Assembly: GCA_003223215.1 (NCBI GenBank)
Contig: QHYH01000088.1
Location: 1-64,000, forward strand
Source: Acidobacteriota bacterium
GTDB taxonomy: Bacteria > Acidobacteriota > Terriglobia > Acidiferrales > UBA7541
DNA length: 64,000 bases
Direction: 5' to 3'
Below, piece by piece: positions 16,188 through 25,121 of the stretch (positions within the stretch are counted from its first letter, which is position 1; every line of letters begins with the position of its first letter). Both the position numbers and the translations under genes were made by a program. The notes beneath the pieces were generated by a model that had not been told where the DNA came from, searched no databases, and saw only the letters and a program-made list of their open reading frames with translations.

Positions 16188-16514
16188 CTAGCCGCTTGCA
16201 GCAAACTTTTTGGAACTAACAACATACGCATCGCGGCAAGCGATGGAACAAAAATGTAACAATTCACCGTCCTCGCGCATGGGAATCGAGAGCGTTTCAT
16301 CCACGTACATGCCGCAGACCGGGTCGCGCACCAAGTGGCGCCCGGTTTTTGTAGGTGGCGGGGAAGCGCTTCCCTTCGCGGCGTGCTGCGGCGATGAGCC
16401 CCGGTTCTCGAGCAGCAAACCGAAAAGACGGCGAAGCGCACGCACGCTCAAGGAAAGCACCAGCAGCCATAACAGAAACCGAACGATGCGAGCAAGTATG
16501 GTCATGGGCGTCAA
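16188..16514 (-). CDS. Small membrane-anchored YHS-domain protein
   Basis: A 108-residue protein. One N-terminal membrane helix (IVRFLLWLLVLSLSVRALRR region, about 8-30) is followed by a flexible Ser/Pro linker and a C-terminal YHS-like metal-binding domain: DPVCGMYVDETLSIP and LHFCSIACRDAYV, with cysteines arranged as C...C...C. Such proteins (PP0621-like) are thought to bind metal at the membrane, but no function is proven. It lies upstream of gdh on the same strand with about 90 bases between. Confidence 0.75.
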   Translation of the reverse strand: MTPMTILARIVRFLLWLLVLSLSVRALRRLFGLLLENRGSSPQHAAKGSASPPPTKTGRHLVRDPVCGMYVDETLSIPMREDGELLHFCSIACRDAYVVSSKKFAASG

Positions 16515-16768
16515 GAACCGTCCTTACAAAGCTGGAACCCGCAAAGTCCCAGTGAAGTGAGTGTATGTAAGGCGAAAAGGGCTAGTCAAACGAAAAGGCG
16601 TCCTTTCAAGAAGTTGCGGGGCGCCTGGTTACCCTCCTAGGCGCATCAAAAACGCTTCAGCACAGCTAAGTCTTGGTTTCACAGCAACTTACTGGATAAA
16701 CACGGGCGCTTCCCAGGATATTGCCGGAGAGGTATAGGGGGGCTTGGAGTGCCCTGAAAAGACGCTAT

Positions 16769-18043
16769 TTAGCTCCGAGGAATGCGGTCTATGCCCATGT
16801 AGGGGCGGAGAACCTCAGGGATCAGGATCGAGCCGTCGGCCTGCTGAAAATTCTCGACAATTGCGATCCACGTGCGGCCTACGGCGAGTCCGGAACCATT
16901 GAGCGTATGCACGAAGTCGCTCTTGCCCCCGGCTTTTGGCTTGAAGCGAACACCCGCGCGGCGCGCTTGAAAGGCTTCGCAGTTCGAGCAGGATGAAATC
17001 TCACGGAACTCGTTGCTCGCAGCCAGCCAAACTTCGAGGTCATAGGTTTTGGCGGACGCAAAGCCCATGTCGCCGGTCGAAAGAAGAACCGTGCGGTGGT
17101 GTAGGCCCAGCTTTTCGAGAATGGCCTCGGCGTTCTTGGTCAAGGCCTCGTGCTCCGCGTAGCTTTTTTCCGGATGCGTGAACTTGAACAGCTCAACTTT
17201 TTGAAATTGATGCTGGCGGAGGATGCCGCGGGTGTCTTTGCCGGCGGCTCCCGCTTCGGAGCGGAAACAAGCGGTCCAAGCGGTGACCTTAATGGGCAGT
17301 TTTTCTTCCGGAATGGTCTCGTCCCGGTAGAGGTTGTGGAGTTCGACCTCGGCCGTGGGAGTAAGCCAGAAGTCCGTGCCTTCCAATCGAAAAAGATCGG
17401 CGGCAAACTTGGGCAGCTGGGCGGCGCCTATTAGCGAGACGCTATTCACCAGGAAAGGCGGAAGGATTTCCGTGTAACCGTGCTCGCGGGTATGCACGTC
17501 GAGGAAGAAGTTTGCCAGGGCGCGCTCGAGCCGGGCGCCCCAACCTTTATAAACAGCGAATCGCGCCCCGGTGATTTTCGCGGCGGCTTCGAGATCCAGA
17601 ATTCCCGCGCTTTCACCGACCTCCCAATGCGGCTTTGGCTCGAAATCAAACTTCGGCGGCGCGCCCCAGCAGCGCACTTCCTTGTTGTCGGCTGCGCTGG
17701 TGCCTACGGGAACGGAAGGATGCGGCACGTTGGGAATGGTGAGCAGCAGGTCGCGCTGCTTTCGATCGAGTTCATCAATACGCGCGTCGAGCTCCTTAAT
17801 TTGGTCGGAGGCCTGCTTCATTTCCGCGATAAGGGCATCGGCGTTCTTTTTTTCCTTCTTTAAACGAGCAATTTCCTCGCTGGCTTTATTGCGCTGCGCC
17901 TTGCGCCGCTCATTCGTGGTGATGAGCTCGCGCCGCTCCTTGTCCAGGGCGCGGAAGCCATCCAAGTCCAGGGTCATCGACCGCTTCTTCGCCATGTCCG
18001 CGAAGACGTCGAGGTGCTCACGGAAGTAGCTGAGGTCATGCAT
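16769..18043 (-). CDS. serS: Seryl-tRNA synthetase
   Basis: A 424-residue class II synthetase. An N-terminal antiparallel coiled coil (about 25-105, [20 protein letters not shown] region) that grips tRNA-Ser precedes the catalytic core with motif 2 ([14 protein letters not shown], then HQFQKVELF) and motif 3 ([18 protein letters not shown]). The [13 protein letters not shown] segment matches the serine-specific region. Length is typical. The gene stands alone on its strand; the 73 bases between its start and the broken glyoxalase-like gene must hold its promoter. Confidence 0.96.
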   Translation of the reverse strand: MHDLSYFREHLDVFADMAKKRSMTLDLDGFRALDKERRELITTNERRKAQRNKASEEIARLKKEKKNADALIAEMKQASDQIKELDARIDELDRKQRDLLLTIPNVPHPSVPVGTSAADNKEVRCWGAPPKFDFEPKPHWEVGESAGILDLEAAAKITGARFAVYKGWGARLERALANFFLDVHTREHGYTEILPPFLVNSVSLIGAAQLPKFAADLFRLEGTDFWLTPTAEVELHNLYRDETIPEEKLPIKVTAWTACFRSEAGAAGKDTRGILRQHQFQKVELFKFTHPEKSYAEHEALTKNAEAILEKLGLHHRTVLLSTGDMGFASAKTYDLEVWLAASNEFREISSCSNCEAFQARRAGVRFKPKAGGKSDFVHTLNGSGLAVGRTWIAIVENFQQADGSILIPEVLRPYMGIDRIPRS

Positions 18044-18116
18044 AGAGATGAAAGAATACCGTAATCGGCGCGAGGCTTGTAGCGGGGCTAAACCCGAGTT
18101 GGTCGTCAGAAACGAT

Positions 18117-18504
18117 CTACGACGGGCGCGCCACTTCGCTCATCAGCGCGAGCAGATTGCCTTCGCTGTCGCGGAAGAAGCTCATCCAGAGATCGTAGCT
18201 GGGCATCTGGGCGATCACGTGCGGCTCGTCTTCGAATTTAGCTCCGGCATGCTTAAGGCGCTGGTGAGCGGCGCTTCGCCGACCTGGAAGTAAAGAATGG
18301 AGCTCGGATGGTCGAATTCCGGTTTTTCCGGCTTGTCCAGCATCAGGCGGACGCCGCCGTAATCAAAAAAGGACGGTTGGCCGGCGCGGAACAAGTGCGG
18401 CAAGCCCAGCACATCGCGGTAGAAGGCCGTGGCGCGGTCCACGTCGTGGGCGTGATGGCAATCTGCGCGATGCGGGCGAGCGCCGTGTTTTCCTGTGAGT
18501 TCAT
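18117..18504 (-). pseudogene. Glyoxalase-fold (VOC) protein with two frameshifts
   Basis: Three frames together restore a complete VOC protein similar to its intact neighbour: MNSQENTALARIAQIAI in one frame, then HDVDRATAFYRDVLGLP through SSILYFQVG in a second, then AHQRLKHAGAKFEDEP through YDLWMSFFRDSEGNL and LMSEVARPS in a third, ending at a TAG at 18117-18119. Each break is repaired by adding one G, near 18450 and near 18267, where GG appears to have lost one base. It is the downstream partner of the VOC gene at 18556. Either a recently decaying duplicate or two consensus errors; the protein remains highly similar outside the breaks, which favours errors or very recent loss. Confidence 0.75.
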
Positions 18505-18555
18505 GGCAACCGTCCTCCGGGAACGCAAGCGTGAATGACAAGAAAGACGCGACGG

Positions 18556-18969
18556 CTAGGAAGAGCGTGGAACCTCGCTCATCAACTGCATGATGTTCCC
18601 CTCCGAGTCACGGAAGCCAACCATCCACAGGTCGTAGGTCTGCATGCGCGCGATAAGGCGCGGCGGCGCTTCGATCTTCACGCCCATGTTGACAAGATGC
18701 TGGTGCGCGGCGTGCACATCCGGGACGCGGAAGTAGAGAATGGAGCTCTGATGATCCAACTCGGGTGCGCTCGCGGGACCGAGCATCAGGCGGACACCGC
18801 CGCAGCCGAAGAAAGCCATGTTGCCTGCGGTAAACAGCAGCGGCAAGCCCAGCACGTCGCGGTAGAATGTCGTCGCGCGGGGCAGGTCGTGCGCGATGAT
18901 GGAAATCTGGCCGATGCCGTCGATGCCTAGCGAATTGGCCATACCGGCATTGCTTGCGGTCGCGTTCAT
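18556..18969 (-). CDS. VOC-family (glyoxalase/bleomycin resistance) protein
   Basis: A 137-residue two-repeat betaalphabetabetabeta protein. The first half has ISIIAHDLPRATTFYRDVLG and GGVRLMLG; the second has SSILYFRVPDVHAAHQHLV and YDLWMVGFRDSEGNIMQLM, including the usual His and Glu metal ligands. VOC proteins include dioxygenases, isomerases and thiol transferases; the reaction here cannot be assigned. It is read divergently from a marR gene with a perfect inverted repeat between them, so its expression is probably controlled by that repressor. A broken paralogue follows on the same strand. Confidence 0.85.
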   Translation of the reverse strand: MNATASNAGMANSLGIDGIGQISIIAHDLPRATTFYRDVLGLPLLFTAGNMAFFGCGGVRLMLGPASAPELDHQSSILYFRVPDVHAAHQHLVNMGVKIEAPPRLIARMQTYDLWMVGFRDSEGNIMQLMSEVPRSS

Positions 18970-18993
18970 GGGGATTGACCTCCGAGGATGATT

Positions 18994-19012
18994 TAGTTAG
19001 CATAGCTAACTA
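18994..19012. promoter_or_regulatory. MarR operator candidate between the VOC gene and marR
   Basis: TAGTTAGC-ATA-GCTAACTA is a perfect inverted repeat with 8-base arms and a 3-base spacer, the size MarR dimers bind. It occupies the 49-base gap between the divergent genes, 6 bases before the marR ATG and about 24 bases before the VOC start, and overlaps a TATATT that could be a -10 element. Binding would block both genes. Confidence 0.75.
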
Positions 19013-19018
19013 TATTCC

Positions 19019-19471
19019 ATGACGGTTGTCAAGCCAAAAAGTGAGGGCCATAGTGAGCTTCTCGAAACGGCGGACCGGCTGCACTCGGCGGCGATCCACC
19101 TTTTGCGGCGGCTGCGCGTGGGCGACCGCGAGAGCGGGATTGGGCCGGCGCAGCTTTCCGCCCTGTCGGTACTGGTGTTCGGCGGGCCGAGGTCGCTTGG
19201 GGAGCTTGCCGATGCCGAGCAGGTTCGCCCTCCGACCATGAGCCGCATCGTTTCGGGCTTGGAACGCGCGGGCTTGGTGAAGCGCGAGGCCACCGAGGAC
19301 GGACGGCGCGTGCGGCTGCGGGCCACGCCGAAGGGAACAAAAATCCTCTGGGAAGGACGCAAGCGGCGCGTAGAGTCTTTGGCCAATGCGCTCGGGTTGC
19401 TCGGCGAAACAGACAGGGGGCGGCTCGCTGAGCTGGCCGAATTGCTCAGAGAGATTGTCAGGAAGATCTAG
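19019..19471 (+). CDS. MarR-family transcriptional regulator
   Basis: A 150-residue winged-helix repressor. The recognition region VRPPTMSRIVSGLERAGLV and the wing REATEDGRRVRLRATPKG are clear, flanked by N- and C-terminal dimerisation helices. The ATG at 19019 has no evident ribosome site and lies only 6 bases after the operator-like repeat, so the transcript may be nearly leaderless or the true start may be slightly downstream. It probably represses itself and the divergent VOC genes, responding to a small phenolic or reactive ligand as is common in the family. Confidence 0.88.
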   Translation: MTVVKPKSEGHSELLETADRLHSAAIHLLRRLRVGDRESGIGPAQLSALSVLVFGGPRSLGELADAEQVRPPTMSRIVSGLERAGLVKREATEDGRRVRLRATPKGTKILWEGRKRRVESLANALGLLGETDRGRLAELAELLREIVRKI

Positions 19472-19725
19472 AAATGAAGGAGAAGTACTTCGGTACCGGC
19501 GCGAGGTACTTCGGCCGACAAGAGAAGTACCGGGAAAAATGGGCCTTGCGGCCTATCGACGGCAGAACCGGTTCGAGGGAAACTCAGAAGCGTAATCGGA
19601 AGTGGTTTGGTCCACGGGAGTTAGAGCTATCTCCTTGGTGCCGGTCTGCCGCTCGCGAGCGCGGCGGGGCGGTAGGATAGGCCGAGCCCCTTTTGGATTA
19701 TTGTTACCCTCCATCCCCCACGCCC

Positions 19726-19760
19726 GAGCGGCCGGTGCCCCCACCGGCCGCTCACTTTTT
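19726..19760 (+). terminator. Rho-independent terminator downstream of marR
   Basis: GAGCGGCCGGTG and CACCGGCCGCTC form a perfect 12-base-pair stem with a 4-base loop, followed by ACTTTTT. The T run is on the plus strand, so it ends transcripts coming from marR about 255 bases upstream, or from an unrecognised RNA in between. Confidence 0.8.
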
Positions 19761-19833
19761 AGCTTCCAAGTTTCTGCTTGTAAGTAGTTCGTTAAGCGGA
19801 AGATGCAAGGTGAGCCTAAGTCAGGCAAAAACG

Positions 19834-19858
19834 AAAAAGGGGGCCGGTGCAAGCCCCC
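19834..19858 (-). terminator. Rho-independent terminator for the anti-sigma side
   Basis: On the minus strand GGGGGC and GCCCCC pair around an 8-base loop and are followed by CTTTTTCG. It faces the terminator at 19726-19760 and would stop minus-strand transcripts from the sigma/anti-sigma operon, although it lies about 330 bases past the last stop codon. Confidence 0.6.
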
Positions 19859-20188
19859 TTCTCCATAATTGACGCCCCTAAACCGGTAACCGAGTCGAGG
19901 ATCGGTTCCGGCCACCCCGGGAAGCCAATCTTTGTAGCTTGTGTGTGGGGGGAGCAAGTCAGTTGCCAGGGGTTTTGGGTTTGCTCAGACCTGGGGAAGG
20001 TTACTGAAAGCACAGAGGTTAGACAAGAAAGTGACGGACGAACATTGGTTTTGCCTTGCCGAAGCCTACAAAATACCACAGGAATCTGCCCGGGTTCCTA
20101 CAGTCTTTGGGAGCAGGGCGGAGGTCCCGAAGCGTTACAGGCGGTTCCGGGCTTTGCTCCTGAAGGCATCCACCTGCTGTTCCATAGC

Positions 20189-21565
20189 TCAAGCTCCGGC
20201 GAGAGAGCCGAGCGAGTGAGCGCGGCGGTACCGCCGCCAGAGGCGCCAGGCCGGAATCCCCACGAGGGCGAGCCAGAGCAAGAGGCTGGGACCAGACTCC
20301 GCGAAAAAAAGAACCAGGGCCCAGAGAGTCTCGAACGCATTGCGAAAGCCGTTGATACTCGCGTTGCGGAGCTCGATCAAGACCGATGGCGCCGGCGTGT
20401 TGAGCTGGGCTTTGTATTCTTCGGCAAGTTTCAAGTCGATGGTGGCGAAGTCGACGCGATGCTCGAGCGTTTTTTGTTCGGCTTCCATCTGCTCGATTTC
20501 GCCCCGGACGCGGGCGATTTCCTGTTCGACATCAAGAACATCTTTTACCTTGCCGGTGCGCGTTCGAAGGATGTCTTGGAGGCGAAGCTCCGTCTCGCGG
20601 TCATTCTTGATGCGAGCAACGAGGTCTGCGTGTTGCTGCGTGACTTCTTCGCCATTTTGCGTTTCGCCTTCGACACGGCCGAGGGACTTTAGCTCGTTCA
20701 GCGCGGTACCAAGTTGCGGCGCGGCGATGCGCAGCGACGCCTGAATCACCCGTGCTGCACCCTCGGGAGAACTCACACTGAGGCTCGCAGCGTAGCCGTT
20801 GTGCCGAGCCAAGATGGCGTCGAGCGACGCTCGCCCTCGGTCGAAGTCCTTCACAACAATAGAGAGTGACACGGTCCGTGCGATCATAGGTCCACTGAAG
20901 AAGTGTGATTGCTGATCGCTTGGCGGCCGGCCGTCCCCAGAAACCGCATTTTGCGTTTGATCACCAAGGCCGCGAAAAAGGCCGTTAGAATCGGCAACAA
21001 CGCCGGGACTTGCAAGAGTAATTAGCCCACCCTGAGTTTTTGGCCGCTTCGACGAGTCGACGGAAACGGGGCCCTTACCGTTGCCACTGCCTTGGCCTAC
21101 ATGGGCAGGCGGTGCGGGCCCTATATCCAGCGGCACGAGCACCTCTTGCCTTCCTTTCTCCCGCAAAAACACCTGAATTCCGGAGGCTGGAACGCTCCGT
21201 GCGAATCGCCTTGAACTAAGGCCAATCATGACGCTTACCAGAACAATGAGCGCTGCAGCTCCCCAGGATAAAGGCAGCCGCACGCCAAAGATCTTTCGAA
21301 GGCTCGAAAAGAAATCGTGATGACTTCTGACGGACGCGTTTGCGCTCTGCGTGAGGCGTTCTTCAGACACGGGGTTCGCTGGAGCGACCGGAACGCCCCA
21401 ATGCAAGAGTGATTGTGAGGGAATGGAGAGCGCATCGCCGACTTGGTGACATTCGGCGCAAGTCTCGATATGGGCGGAAACCGATCGCGCGACGTCAGGG
21501 AGGACTTCGCCGTCAAGAAAGGCCATAACTTCTTCGGGAGCCACGGGATGCGCTGTGGCATTCAT
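20189..21565 (-). CDS. Anti-sigma-type zinc-finger protein fused to a DUF4349 domain
   Basis: A 458-residue membrane protein. The N-terminus carries the zinc-binding anti-sigma motif HIETCAEC (H32-x3-C36-x2-C39 pattern). A transmembrane helix (AAALIVLVSVMIGLSS, about 99-115) leads to a periplasmic region. Residues about 225-455 match DUF4349: SLSIVVKDFDRGRASLDAIL, a long coiled-coil (KVKDVLDVEQEIARVRGEIE), and a final helix pair with a basic C-terminus. It overlaps the ECF sigma gene by 4 bases and is its likely partner: the zinc finger should hold the sigma factor and the DUF4349 part may sense an envelope signal. DUF4349 has no defined function. Confidence 0.82.
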   Translation of the reverse strand: MNATAHPVAPEEVMAFLDGEVLPDVARSVSAHIETCAECHQVGDALSIPSQSLLHWGVPVAPANPVSEERLTQSANASVRSHHDFFSSLRKIFGVRLPLSWGAAALIVLVSVMIGLSSRRFARSVPASGIQVFLREKGRQEVLVPLDIGPAPPAHVGQGSGNGKGPVSVDSSKRPKTQGGLITLASPGVVADSNGLFRGLGDQTQNAVSGDGRPPSDQQSHFFSGPMIARTVSLSIVVKDFDRGRASLDAILARHNGYAASLSVSSPEGAARVIQASLRIAAPQLGTALNELKSLGRVEGETQNGEEVTQQHADLVARIKNDRETELRLQDILRTRTGKVKDVLDVEQEIARVRGEIEQMEAEQKTLEHRVDFATIDLKLAEEYKAQLNTPAPSVLIELRNASINGFRNAFETLWALVLFFAESGPSLLLWLALVGIPAWRLWRRYRRAHSLGSLAGA

Positions 21566-22281
21566 GCGCGCCCTCCTTTCTGCGCGGCGGCGCTTGGCGA
21601 GGCAACTTGCGATCCGAGATGCGAGGTAGCGGTTCTAGCTGCCGATACAGAGGGCTCAAGCAAATCGCGGAGCGCGGTGCGGGCGCGGAAAAGGCGGGAC
21701 CTAACCGTGTTCAACTGAAGCCGCAGGAGATCAGCAATTTCCGCGTAGCTCAGTTGCTCGAATTCGCGCAGCATGACGATTTCGCGGTCGAGCGGCTCAA
21801 GTTTTTCAACAGCGCGGCGGACCCAAAGGCCCGGTTCCGTAGCGTCTTGTTTTGGGCGATCAGGAACCGAATTGCGCTGGCCCAGGAAAGCGGCGCGAAA
21901 GGCAGCTTTGCGGCGATGCGCGCGCAGAATCTTGAAGCCGATGGCGTAGAGGTAGGTTCGGAACAGGGCGCGGGGTTCGTAGCGGGCAGCAGCCCGAATC
22001 AGGGCGAAAAAAGTTTCCTGTGTGAGCTCTTCGGCATTTGCCGGATCCGAAACGCGGCGACAGAAGAAGCCGAAGACAGGCTGTTTGTAACGGTGAAAGA
22101 GTTCCGTAAAAGCCTCCGAAGAGCCTTGCGAGAAGGCCAGCATGAGCCGCTCGTCGCTCATACCCGGCCGTTGCGGCTCCGCTTGTGCGGATGAATTCGT
22201 TGGGTTCGCGGGCGTGTCGTGCATTGGTTTTCGAGGAAGAGTCTCCGAGTTTAGAACGAACGCGGGCAATGCCTCTTGCAT
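21562..22281 (-). CDS. ECF-type RNA polymerase sigma factor
   Basis: A 239-residue sigma-70 family protein. Region 2 is seen in ELFHRYKQPVFGFFCRRV and NAEELTQETFFALI, and region 4 in LDREIVMLREFEQLSYAEIA with LNTVRSRLFRARTAL. The first 40 residues are a Pro/Ser-rich extension; an ATG at residue 40 (MSDERLMLAF) would give a conventional length and is a plausible start. It is co-transcribed with the zinc-finger/DUF4349 protein (4-base overlap), the usual sigma/anti-sigma arrangement. Confidence 0.9.
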   Translation of the reverse strand: MQEALPAFVLNSETLPRKPMHDTPANPTNSSAQAEPQRPGMSDERLMLAFSQGSSEAFTELFHRYKQPVFGFFCRRVSDPANAEELTQETFFALIRAAARYEPRALFRTYLYAIGFKILRAHRRKAAFRAAFLGQRNSVPDRPKQDATEPGLWVRRAVEKLEPLDREIVMLREFEQLSYAEIADLLRLQLNTVRSRLFRARTALRDLLEPSVSAARTATSHLGSQVASPSAAAQKGGRA

Positions 22282-22417
22282 GGTGAGCTGCCTTGCTCCT
22301 CACAAACGGTAATGCCACGAAAGGCGGAAAAGTTCCCGCTTGGAGGAAGAAAAAGAAAAAGCTAACACCAGAGACACGAGAGAACGCCCTGGAATCGCGA
22401 GAGCGACCAAGGCCGGT

Positions 22418-23761
22418 TCAGGCGCCGATCGAGGAACGGAGGGCGTTAACGAGGGACTGGCTGAAGCGCTGGACGTCCGCGTCCCGCTCGGCTTCTACCA
22501 TGACGCGGGCAAGCTGCTCGGTTCCGGAATAACGAAGAACGATGCGGCCGTTTTCGCCAAGAGCCGACGCGGCTTCAGCAAGCGCGCGGGAAACCTCCGG
22601 CAGAGAATCGAGCGGCGGTTTCGAGCGCACCTTCACGTTGACGATTTGTTGCGGATAATCCTTGAGACCCTCGAGGAGCGACGCGATTTTTCCGTGCATG
22701 GAGACCAGGGAAGCAATCTTTACGGCCGTGAGCAGACCGTCGCCAGCGGGGCTGTCGTCGAGAAAGATGATGTGGCCGGACTGCTCGCCGCCGAGCACAC
22801 TCCCGCTGCGCAGCATCTCTTCGAGAACGTAGCGGTCGCCGACGGCCGTGCGAGCCAGCGTGATGTTTTCCTGGGCGAGGATGCGCTCGAGCCCAAGGTT
22901 GGACATGGAAGTAGCCACGACGCGATGGCCTGTGAGTTTATTTTGCGATTTCAAGAAACGCGCGGCGGCAAGGAGCACGCCGTCGCCGTTGACCACTTTT
23001 CCCGTTTCGCAGACAAACAGGGCGCGGTCGGCATCGCCGTCAAAAGCCACTCCCAGTCGCGCTTTTTCTGCCACCACCCGTTTCTCGAGCCCTTCCAGGT
23101 GAAGCGAGCCGCAGCTCGCGTTGATGTTGCGGCCGTCGGGTGAAACGTTCATGGCGACAACGTCGGCGCCGAGCGAGCGAAACAATTCCGGGCCCAGCTT
23201 GTAAGCGGCGCCGTTCGCGCAGTCCATAACCAAGCGAAAGCCGCGCAGGTTTGCTCCGGGAAGCAACTTCTTTCTCAAAAACTCCAGATACTTGGCGTCC
23301 AAAGACTCATCCGCAGTCAAGCGGGGCGGATTTTCCGGCGCCGGCTCGCCACGGTGGGTGAAAATGTCCGCCTCGAGCTGTTCCTCGACGGCATCGGGAA
23401 ATTTCATTCCGGTGTGTGAGAAAAGTTTCACGCCGTTGTCTTGAAACGGGTTGTGGGAAGCCGAGATCACCACACCCGCCTGAAAGTCGTTCTGGCGGAC
23501 CAGGCAGGCGACGCCGGGTGTGGTGATGACCCCGGCGAAGGCGACGCTGGCTCCGGCTTGCCTTAGCCCTGCGGCGAGAACCGACCCCAGGTGCGGGCCG
23601 GATTCCCGCGTGTCCATGCCGATGAGGACATGCGCCGAGCCGTGTTCGCGCTTCAGATAATGGCCAAGGGAACGCCCCGTCGCGGAAAGCGTCGGGGCAT
23701 CAAGCGGCGCAGTGCCGGGGATACCGCGAATGCCATCGGTTCCGAAAAGCTCTTTGGCCAT
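22418..23761 (-). CDS. glmM: Phosphoglucosamine mutase
   Basis: A 447-residue alpha-D-phosphohexomutase converting glucosamine-6-P to glucosamine-1-P for UDP-GlcNAc and so peptidoglycan and LPS. The phosphoserine loop VISASHNPFQDNG has the catalytic Ser at 102; the metal loop is FDGDADRAL and the phosphate-binding loop VLRYSGTEQL lies near the C-terminus. MAKELFGTDGIRG at the start is typical GlmM. It is a single gene; the 136 bases separating it from the sigma operon hold no gene. Confidence 0.95.
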   Translation of the reverse strand: MAKELFGTDGIRGIPGTAPLDAPTLSATGRSLGHYLKREHGSAHVLIGMDTRESGPHLGSVLAAGLRQAGASVAFAGVITTPGVACLVRQNDFQAGVVISASHNPFQDNGVKLFSHTGMKFPDAVEEQLEADIFTHRGEPAPENPPRLTADESLDAKYLEFLRKKLLPGANLRGFRLVMDCANGAAYKLGPELFRSLGADVVAMNVSPDGRNINASCGSLHLEGLEKRVVAEKARLGVAFDGDADRALFVCETGKVVNGDGVLLAAARFLKSQNKLTGHRVVATSMSNLGLERILAQENITLARTAVGDRYVLEEMLRSGSVLGGEQSGHIIFLDDSPAGDGLLTAVKIASLVSMHGKIASLLEGLKDYPQQIVNVKVRSKPPLDSLPEVSRALAEAASALGENGRIVLRYSGTEQLARVMVEAERDADVQRFSQSLVNALRSSIGA

Positions 23762-24014
23762 GGACGAGGGACCGTTTCCTCAAGGGCCGCTTGCGGCAGT
23801 AAGGGTAGCCGCCGCCTGCATTCGTGAGGACAACTTGGCAAGTCTAACATAGGCAAGTAGACGGTATTCGCCATCGCCTGACAAAGACTGCTCTTCCACA
23901 AAGAACCGCGAGCCGAACAGGTAGACCATGCGAGGAACGCGGCATCGAAAAAACGGCGTACCCTTATCCGATGGAGTTTGCGGGAATGTGTTAACTTGTA
24001 GGACCGGAGCGCTC

Positions 24015-25085
24015 GTGTCCGCCACCCAGACGCCGCCATCGATCGTTCGCTTCACCAGCACGAGCTTCAGCATGCGCGTGATCGCCGCGGCGATCATTCT
24101 GCTGTTCTTCTACTACGCCGCCGGCGTCGTGATTACGCTGCTGTTCTCCATTCTCCTGGCATATTTTCTCGACCCCGCGGTGGAGTTTCTTGAAAAATTC
24201 AGGCTCCCGCGAACAGTCGGCGCCATGGTGATGGTGCTGATCTTCACGGCGGTCATGGCTGCGGTAGGTTACGGGCTTTGGACGCGCCTGTCGGATTTCT
24301 CCGCGGACTGGCCCAGGTACAGCCGCCTCCTCGAAAATGTCGCCACGGCGGTGCAGGGCAAAATCCAAGGAATTGCAGGTCAAGTTTCGCAAATTGCGCC
24401 CACCGAAGGATCCGCCCCCGGGGCCGGTGCACCCGTGGGGGAGGGCATGATGCGCGCGCTGATCTTCCGAGGCATCGGTTCCCTCTATGCGCTGTTTCTT
24501 GAGATCACCTTCATGCCCTTCCTGGTTTTTTTCATGCTGGCGGAAAAGCGGCAGGTCTGGCACGGCACGCTGCAGCTGTTTCCCGCGTCGCGCCGCACGC
24601 CGGTCAAAGAGACGCTCGAAGATGTGCGCGACGTGCTGCGGGACTACCTCGCCGGAATGACGTTGGTGACGCTACTGGTCATCGCCATGAGCAGCCTGTT
24701 TTTCTGGACGCTCGGAATGGAATTCCCTATTTTGACGGGGATCGTGTCCGGCTTATTGAACATGGTGCCGTATATTGGCGTGGTGCTCGCCTGGTTTCCC
24801 GCATTCCTGATTGCACTGGCGAAATGGAGCAACGTTGGCCAGTTTGCCTTGATTGCGGCCATGCTTACGACGATTCATCTTCTGGCCTTAAATCTCTTGG
24901 GGCCAAAATTGGTGGGCCGGCGCGTTCGGCTGAACGCGGTGGCCATTACCATCGCGCTGCTCTTCTGGGGCTGGGTGTGGGGAGGGATGGGCCTGGTGCT
25001 GGCAATTCCCATCACTGCGACGCTGCGGGTGGTCTGCGATCACACCGAATCGTGGAAGCCGGTCGGGCGCTGGCTGAGCGGCTGA
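24015..25085 (+). CDS. AI-2E family transporter (TqsA/PerM-like permease)
   Basis: A membrane protein of 356 residues with about eight helices, including the paired N-terminal helices IAAAIILLFFYYAAGVVI and ITLLFSILLAYFLDPAVEF, a coiled loop, and the C-terminal signature LNMVPYIGVVLAWFPAF and LLALNLLGPKLVGRRVRLN. Family members export autoinducer-2 or act as Na/H antiporters; substrate is unknown here. I prefer the GTG at 24015 (VSATQTPPSIVRFTS) because the preceding open frame has poor composition; ATG at 24072 is also possible. The next gene follows after 36 bases. Confidence 0.86.
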   Translation: MSATQTPPSIVRFTSTSFSMRVIAAAIILLFFYYAAGVVITLLFSILLAYFLDPAVEFLEKFRLPRTVGAMVMVLIFTAVMAAVGYGLWTRLSDFSADWPRYSRLLENVATAVQGKIQGIAGQVSQIAPTEGSAPGAGAPVGEGMMRALIFRGIGSLYALFLEITFMPFLVFFMLAEKRQVWHGTLQLFPASRRTPVKETLEDVRDVLRDYLAGMTLVTLLVIAMSSLFFWTLGMEFPILTGIVSGLLNMVPYIGVVLAWFPAFLIALAKWSNVGQFALIAAMLTTIHLLALNLLGPKLVGRRVRLNAVAITIALLFWGWVWGGMGLVLAIPITATLRVVCDHTESWKPVGRWLSG

Positions 25086-25121
25086 AGCTCGGGCAACTTT
25101 TCGAAGGATGCACCGTTCCGC

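Larger units (their letters stand above)
19472..20188. other. Long intergenic region with two terminators and no supported gene
   Basis: About 700 bases between marR and the convergent anti-sigma gene. It holds two clear hairpin terminators (19726-19760 on plus, 19834-19858 on minus), a short triple echo of GAAGTAC(TTCGG) at 19482-19533 and a GC-rich palindrome (CGCTCGCGAGCG, 19650-19661). Open frames across it have poor composition. A structured RNA between 19560 and 20100 cannot be excluded, but no known family was recognised. Confidence 0.5.

Noticed and set aside
19474-19680. Possible 68-residue protein after marR
   Set aside because: Low-complexity reading of a repeated GAAGTAC motif, no homologue type seen, no good ribosome site.
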